Positions 58,020 to 64,000 of a stretch of 64,000 nt of DNA are shown in pieces. The position numbers were made by a program, and so were the translations under genes. Source of the DNA: Antedon mediterranea (lineage: Eukaryota; Echinodermata; Crinoidea; Comatulida; Antedonidae). Within the stretch, counting starts at the first letter, position 1; each line of letters begins with the position of its first letter. The notes beneath the pieces were generated by a model, which saw nothing but the letters and a program-made list of their open reading frames with translations, made no database searches and had not been told where the DNA came from. The stretch is taken from contig NC_092678.1 of NCBI RefSeq assembly GCF_964355755.1, positions 22,798,365 to 22,862,364 of the forward strand. Reading direction: 5' to 3'.

Positions 58020-58370
58020 TGTTAACAAAGACTAGTTTCCAAAATGGTTGCTGTACACTGAACGGTAACACCTCAGGGTTGATTTTCAAGCCTCAGTTTC
58101 TCTACTTATTATTCTGTGCTACAACGTCGATATTTAATGGTCTTCTCCTGGTTTTGTCAAAAATTCCAAAGTCCCTTTGAATTATTTAACCTGTGTATGC
58201 CCTATATTAACGCACTTGTCGAGCTAAATAATGTGTGTAAGAGAAGTCTATCGACAACAAGTACGTTGTTGGATTGGAAAAGCATGAAACGCATATAGAG
58301 TATTATATATATATTATTCAGTAATTATTCTATGTCACTGAAGCGTATTTAAACGGGTCCACTTCAACGA
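58020..58370 (-). promoter_or_regulatory. Conserved 5' flank of gene E
   Basis: Matches the gene F upstream region (19540-19870): AAAATGGTTGCTGTACACTG, CTCAGGGTTGA, CGACAACAAGTA and ATTCAGTAATTATTCTAT in the same order. It lies about 400-750 nt before the gene E start. Candidate promoter; no core elements identified. Confidence 0.35.
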
Positions 58371-58969
58371 ACGTTTTGTAACCACTAACAAGCATGAATA
58401 GATGTTGTTGTGAATATTAACTATACATTGTGTTTGATAACAACAATTAAATAGAACGTGTATTGATAATGATGAAGGGGATGAAGCTTGAAGAAAGGGT
58501 TATGTGAAATAAGCACATTTAAAAGGAGATTTCAAACGTCAATTTAGATACCCATCTTTATCTTTCTTATTAAAAAAAATAGACATAGAATCAATCATGA
58601 CATGTTATCACTTGATTAAAAAAAAGAAAATAAAGGGAATACATTAAACATTCTTTGGCGTTCCATAGATACACTTTTGTGATACTTGTAGATAAAAGAA
58701 GGTAAAATGGGGTTTAAATTACAGTGGCTGATTTATACTATAGTCTTGAATTTTGATTGCACCTTAATCGAATTTCGATCACGTCGACAAAAATTGCAAC
58801 TAATCAACCACTAAATTGTCAAATATTTAAAACTATATCAGACAGGATAAATCGTAACAAAGCTTAAATTTTCACCTATTACAGTACAATATTAATCTAA
58901 ATTATCCACTGCAGTATGATAATGCAAACTGTCTAGCGCCCCCTATATTGTCCTAATTTATGCCACTAG
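58371..58969. other. Gap: no gene seen
   Basis: AT-rich. A short stretch at about 58920-58965 (CAAACTGTCTAGCGCCCCCT) repeats 32276-32320. Confidence 0.35.
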
Positions 58970-60798
58970 ATGGTACGCTCGCTAGGTTGTGCCCACATGG
59001 TTCTGGAATACATAATAATTTCAGTGTTAAAGAACAGGCGATTTCAAATGTACGTACCGCAGGACAATAATACATGTCGTTTACAGGAACAAATAAATAA
59101 TAGACACTGTGATTTATGTACTCAACTAAAATTAGCACCCTGGGAATTACTTCCGAAAGAGAAACTTGTCACAAAATGAGACAAATTGTTTAAGTCAAAT
59201 TTAAACAAACTTAATTTGTGTTTTGTATGTAACATTAGGGTTGAGGGATGGGGAAGAGGATGGGTGCAAAGAAGAACAATTTTTAAATATATTCTTTATC
59301 CATTTAGTAACGAAATAACGTATTCTTTAACGGTATGGTTCGGTAGCGCTACCGAAAATGAAAAGCGTGACCTAAATAGAAAAGTCAAGACCGCATCGCG
59401 TATAATTGGATCTGCACAACTGCCTTTGGAGAACATATTTTCGGATCGTCTTCTGAAAAAGGCAGTGGCTATCAAAGATGATCAATTTCATCCGGCCTCT
59501 AGTATGTTCCAGTTGATGCGCAGCGGTCGGCGATTTCGTTCTATTAAGGCCAATAAGGCACGATTTACAAATAGTTTCTTTCCAGGATCTATTAGAGCCT
59601 TAAATATGATGTAGACACTTTTTTTTGTAATGTTTTTGTTTTTGAGTTCGTGTTGTGTCCGTTGGATATTGTGCTCCGCCAACAGAGCAAACAGAATTTC
59701 TATGTTTTTCCTAAAACAAATGATAATAAATGATACTTGAAACTTGAAACTTGAAAATATTAATTGTTTTCATGTTTTACAAATAATATACCACTATACA
59801 CAGTAAAACATTGCGATTTAATACTTTGTTGAAACTATCACCGTCGATTGAAATAGTAGGCCTATAGTACATGTAACGATACATCACTACGACGTGTATA
59901 ATATGTTGTTCTGCGTTTAGGGCATGTGATGTACCGTAGGCCCATCCTCTACTGGTTTTACAACGCTACTCATGCCAGTGAGGGAAGGGTGATGATGTGG
60001 GTGGTTTAACTGCAATAATAAAGATGTGTACATAATATACGGCGAGTGAAAGCGCTAGCTCATTATCTGTTTAAACAAGAATATTTCTTACAAAAAACGC
60101 TGCTCGCTTATTGTTATTGCTAAGGTCAAGTCTGGGGGTCACTTCATCACGCCTAGATACTTCAAGTATCCTATTACAAACAAAAACTTCAATGGACTGT
60201 TTTGATAACAATTCAATGATTATCTGACAGCGAATTATAGTAATATCATGGGACTCATAAATACCAGAAATGCTTTGGGATTTGTCGTTAGACTCTTTTC
60301 CCAGCCGTTTTTTGATTCAACAGGTGGTACCTATAAATTATAGTGGAGTTTTCCATTTTAACAAAAATGTCAAAGTGTAGTACTATAAAGCTGCTTGATT
60401 TCATCTAATGAATGAGTCATCTCGTGTGACGTAGCGGGCTAGAGCAGCAGCGTGAAAAATGTATATCCAACCTCTGCAGCACAGATTGAAATGGTTGGGT
60501 TGGTTGGAAAAAAAAATGGATCGAATTTCTGTTATGAGTATACAGTACTTGCCTTTACGACGCCTGAGGGAATAGACACTTGTGGAACAGAGATTGGAAT
60601 GTTCCATTCATCGCAAATCAATACATTTGTATAAACGTATATTAAATCTATCAAACTAGTATTTTTTTTTTTTTAAATCGGCCTGTCTTCAACATTATGA
60701 TGCTGTACTCGAGCTGTTCAACCAGTTTTCAGCCATTAAAAACAATTATCGTAGGAGGAGATAGGAAAATGCGAAGCATCCTCGTATAATTGTCTGCG
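58970..60798. repeat. Segmental duplication, copy 1
   Basis: Homologous, in the same orientation, to 62850-64000. Shared landmarks in order: TACGTACCGCAGGACAATAA, GGGTGCAAAGA, TAACGATACATCACTACGAC, GCCAGTGAGGGAAGGGTGAT, GACGCCTGAGGGAATAGACA and GCGAAGCATCCTCGTA. This copy carries a LINE insertion; the second copy lacks it and also lacks about 400 bp around 60060-60470. ORFs across it are not conserved. Confidence 0.75.
59318..59754 (+). mobile_element. LINE 3' fragment with empty-site paralog
   Basis: 437-bp insert encoding the C-terminal end of a non-LTR RT (SLTVWFGSATENEKRDL, KTASRIIGSAQLPL, SGRRFRSIKANKARFTNSF). A short 3' UTR and an ACTTGAA-repeat tail follow. It is flanked by AAATA (59313-59317 and 59755-59759). 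The second duplicate copy at about 63181-63200 reads straight through as the empty site. It differs in family from the other two LINEs. Confidence 0.8.
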
Positions 60799-61139
60799 GG
60801 TATTTTTCAAGACGGACATCCATTAGACAGTGTATACCACGATCGAAAAATTTGGGGCAAATCGTTGAACCTAAATTCGTTTTAATCGTCAATAACTAAT
60901 TATCGAACTCAATTTAATTAGTAAACAGGGTTACATCTGGTGGTTAAAATCAGTACCGAAAGTACGAACCAACTTTATATACCATCGAGTAAACATTCTA
61001 GAAATAACGCGCGATTTACCAAATTTTGCCCTTACGTAAATTTATATATAGATAATGAATCTCATTAATTATTCATGATTTCTGCTCCCGATAGGAGAAA
61101 ATATAATGCGTAGTGCCACTATTTCCAGAACCGCATAAA
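60799..61139. other. Gap: no gene seen
   Basis: AT-rich. A stretch at about 60852-60920 has a related copy near 63375-63440. Confidence 0.3.
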
Positions 61140-62190
61140 TCACATAGGTCTACCAGCCTATGCCTAGTTCGAAATATTATGGTGTATTATTATTATTATA
61201 TTACTACTCTAGACTCTAGCATCTATTTTTTGTATTATTAATATTACCTACTTATTATACTATCAGTCTAAAATAACATTTTCAAAGTTCAATGAAAATG
61301 CTTACGGGTTATGGCGTTTGTTTTCTTCGGTAATAAGTAGACAGTCCACCATATTCGTATTTTGTCGTTTTGTGACGTATCTATATCCACAGTTTCATAG
61401 ATCGATAAATAAAAACAATGTAATGCATGATAAAAACAGTATGAACAAAGAGTCATAACATAATGTAGTTTAATATTTATGTTAACGTAGGCCTACAAAC
61501 ATTATGATAATAATTATTTTAATTTAATATGCCGATTTTGTCAGGAAATGTGCAGATTTAGTGATATTTTATTCCATTCTTATTGGTTTAAACTTGTTTC
61601 TTCCATTTTCCAATAAACCATGGCGCTAGGCATATCCATTGTATTTAGTAACACAACGAGACCCTTCACAATTATTGTATTTGCTCTGCATTGAGTAGGC
61701 CTATTGATATTGCAGATTAAATAACGTTAGGTGAACTAAATAAATTGAATGGACTGTTATGGTACAGTAGGTCCATTCGTCGTTTTTATCAATTCAACTA
61801 CAACTATATATAATAGTATTGCGTGCTCACTTTAAAATAAATACCATCACCTTAATCAAGGCTTTTGTGTTGTCTGTGGTGGTACATTCCAGGTCCATTA
61901 TATCTAACTTTAGGAAACTTATAATCCTAACAAAAGTTGTCCTAGTTTTTAAACATGCCAAATGTAATTTACAGGTTGACCTATCGATTTTAAAACCAAT
62001 ACAAAAACGTAACGAACCATAAATACAATGCATATTTTATTTAATCAAACGCAAACAATTAAAGTAATCAAATATTTTTTTTAATTATCCAGTTAATATA
62101 ATAATAGGCCTACTATATACCAGCACCTTTTTCAATACTGTGTAAAGTGTATTTATTTATTATAACTATGCGTAGTCCGAAAACAGCGTC
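61140..62190. repeat. Dispersed host repeat, copy 3
   Basis: Uninterrupted version of the repeat seen at 33600-36010 (split by the foldback element) and, diverged, at 14640-15440. It gives the empty site for the foldback insertion. Short overlapping ORFs on both strands at about 61820-62030 are not convincing. Confidence 0.55.
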
Positions 62191-62849
62191 ATAGTAACGT
62201 AGTTCTGAATGTGTGTACTTTTGTGGACATTTTCAATAAACCAATTCAAACAACCTTGGCGTGTTTGAAGTTAGACTATTATTTTTCGACAAAAGGCAGT
62301 TAAATAAAGATTTTAACAATTTTTTTTGTAAATATAAACCTCTAAAAGTCTCTGAGAAATGTGGAATGCGGAAATAACAGTGTTATTTCTACTAGTTATA
62401 TGTTTAGCGTGTTTAAAACCCAAACGTGTTTATAGCTACATGTTGTTTTCCTCCACTCCTTTAACAGTCAACATGTCACTATTATATTCAGTCAACATGT
62501 TTAGGTACGTGTTTAGCGTTGCGTGCATATGTTTTTAAAAAACAGCTCCACACATGAGCTCCACACATGGCAAATTAAACACGTTTAAAACCTAAACTTG
62601 TCTTCATATTGCTCTACATGTTTAACAATCAATACGTCACTGATGTGTTGAGTTGGATACAGACTACATGTTTAGAATGTATTTAGAACCTAAACATGTT
62701 CATATCTAAACATGTTTTAAGATCTAAACATTCAAAATTTGTTGCGTTTCACGGAGCGGAAGCGTGCGCCATTATTAAACGAATGCAAATTTTTATATTA
62801 TTATATATTGAATTAAATTAATAATGAGTTAAATTATTGGCTTCGCTCG
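62191..62849. other. Gap with AAACATGTTTAG-type repeats
   Basis: About 62400-62730 holds irregularly spaced copies of ACATGTTTA / TAAACATG-like motifs. No gene is seen. Confidence 0.35.
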
Positions 62850-64000
62850 CGTACCATCTAGGTCGTGCCCACAGATGGCTCTCGAATACATAATAATTTC
62901 AGCGTTAAAAAACTGGCGGTTTTAAATGTACGTACCGCAGGACAATAATACATGTCGTTTACAGGAACGAATAAATAGACACTGTGATTTCTGTACTGAA
63001 CTAAAATTAGCACCCTGGGAATTACTTCCGAAAGAGAAACTTGTCACAAAATGAGACCAATTTTTTAAGTCAAATTTAAACAAACTTAATTTGTGTTTTG
63101 TATGTAACATTAGGGTTGAGGGATGGGAAAGAGGATGGGTGCAAAGAGGAATAATTTTTTAATATATTCTTTATCCATGTAGTAACGAAATATTAATTGT
63201 TTTCATGTTTTACAAATAATATACCACTAAACACAGTAAAACATTGCGATGTAATACTTTGTTGAAACTATCACCGTCCTATTCGATTGAAATAGTATAG
63301 TACATATAACGATACATCACTACGACGTGTATATGTTTGTATAATGTAAAACAATTTGTGAAAACCACCCCTATTCGGGGCAAATCATAAATTCGATTTA
63401 ATCGTCAATAAATATTAAATTATCTAACTCAACTTAATGGTTTTCAATTGTTTCTTAGAGCCAATTCATACTTAAGTTGGTTCCTAACCCTACCCACCAA
63501 AGTTGTTCTGCGTTTTGGGCATGTGATGCACCGTAGGCCTATCCTCTACTGGCTTTACAACGACTCATGCCAGTGAGGGAAGGGTGATGATGTCACGTGG
63601 GTGGTTTAACTACAATAATAAAGATTTGTACATAATATACGGCGACTGAAAACTCTAGCTCATTATCCGTTTAAAAAAATCTATTAAATTAATAATGAGC
63701 ACAGATTGAAAAAAAAATGGATCGAATTTCTGTTATGAGTATACAGTACTTGCCTTTACGACGCCTGAGGGAATAGACACTTGTGGAACAGAGATTGGAA
63801 TGTTCCATTCATTTCAAATCAATACATTTGTATAAACGTATATTAAATCTATCAAAATAGTATTTTTTAAAGAAAATCGACCTGTCTTCAACATTATGAT
63901 GCTGTACTCGAGCTGTTCAACCGGTTTTCAGCCATTAAAAACAATTATCGTAGGAGGAGATAGGAAAATGCGAAGCATCCTCGTATTATTGTCTGCGGGT
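62850..64000. repeat. Segmental duplication, copy 2 (runs off the edge)
   Basis: Second copy of 58970-60798, without the LINE fragment. It has about 160 bp of extra sequence at 63340-63500, and GGCCTA is missing at 63297/63298 where copy 1 has it. It continues to the window end. Confidence 0.72.

Overview
The window is AT-rich animal nuclear DNA with split genes (GT-AG introns), non-LTR retrotransposons, inverted-repeat transposons and minisatellites. NACHT-LRR genes with death-fold N-termini, a 2A-like motif in a LINE and abundant TAGGCCTA octamers suggest an invertebrate deuterostome, most likely an echinoderm. That is an inference; no host marker gene is present.

The backbone is a tandem cluster of minus-strand innate-immunity genes, named here A to F. 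Each intact member is built from: a first coding exon with two death-effector-like (DED) folds; one or more short linker exons; a small exon encoding one transmembrane helix; and one giant exon encoding NACHT ATPase, leucine-rich region and a hydrophobic C-terminus. Every internal intron I could place is phase 1 and every internal exon is a multiple of 3 nt, so modules can be skipped, swapped or duplicated without frame loss. Gene A (1-987) is a broken NACHT fragment at the window edge. Gene B (3809-8559) is complete. Gene F (15739-19070) has lost NACHT and reads DED-linkers-TM-DED. Gene C (26123-38310) keeps NACHT but has frameshifts in its LRR region and a transposon-filled intron of about 8 kb. 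Gene D (45724-50668) is complete, but a 2.94-kb transposon has rewritten its C-terminus. Gene E (52708-57606) is complete.

Between and inside the genes lie: a damaged full-length LINE with 2A-like, PHD, endonuclease and RT regions (10463-14137); a LINE ORF1 relic (20349-21137); a 5'-truncated LINE (21395-23130); a LINE fragment with its empty site in a second copy (59318-59754); a TIR element with GGTC/TGTC arms (32526-33554 and partial copies); a MITE (30944-31387); a foldback element nested around another inverted repeat (33914-35661); and a Mutator-like element with a 9-bp target duplication (42918-45857). Paralogous flanks recur beside the genes, as expected from repeated segmental duplication.

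Two observations stand out. First, the membrane-tethered tandem-DED NACHT-LRR family with shuffled linker exons and a NACHT-less sibling. Second, the TAGGCCTA octamer: in at least six close paralogous comparisons GGCCTA is a clean 6-bp insertion at a TA dinucleotide, as if it were the excision footprint of a TA-targeting transposon with GG...CC ends. All homology calls were made by eye, without database searches.
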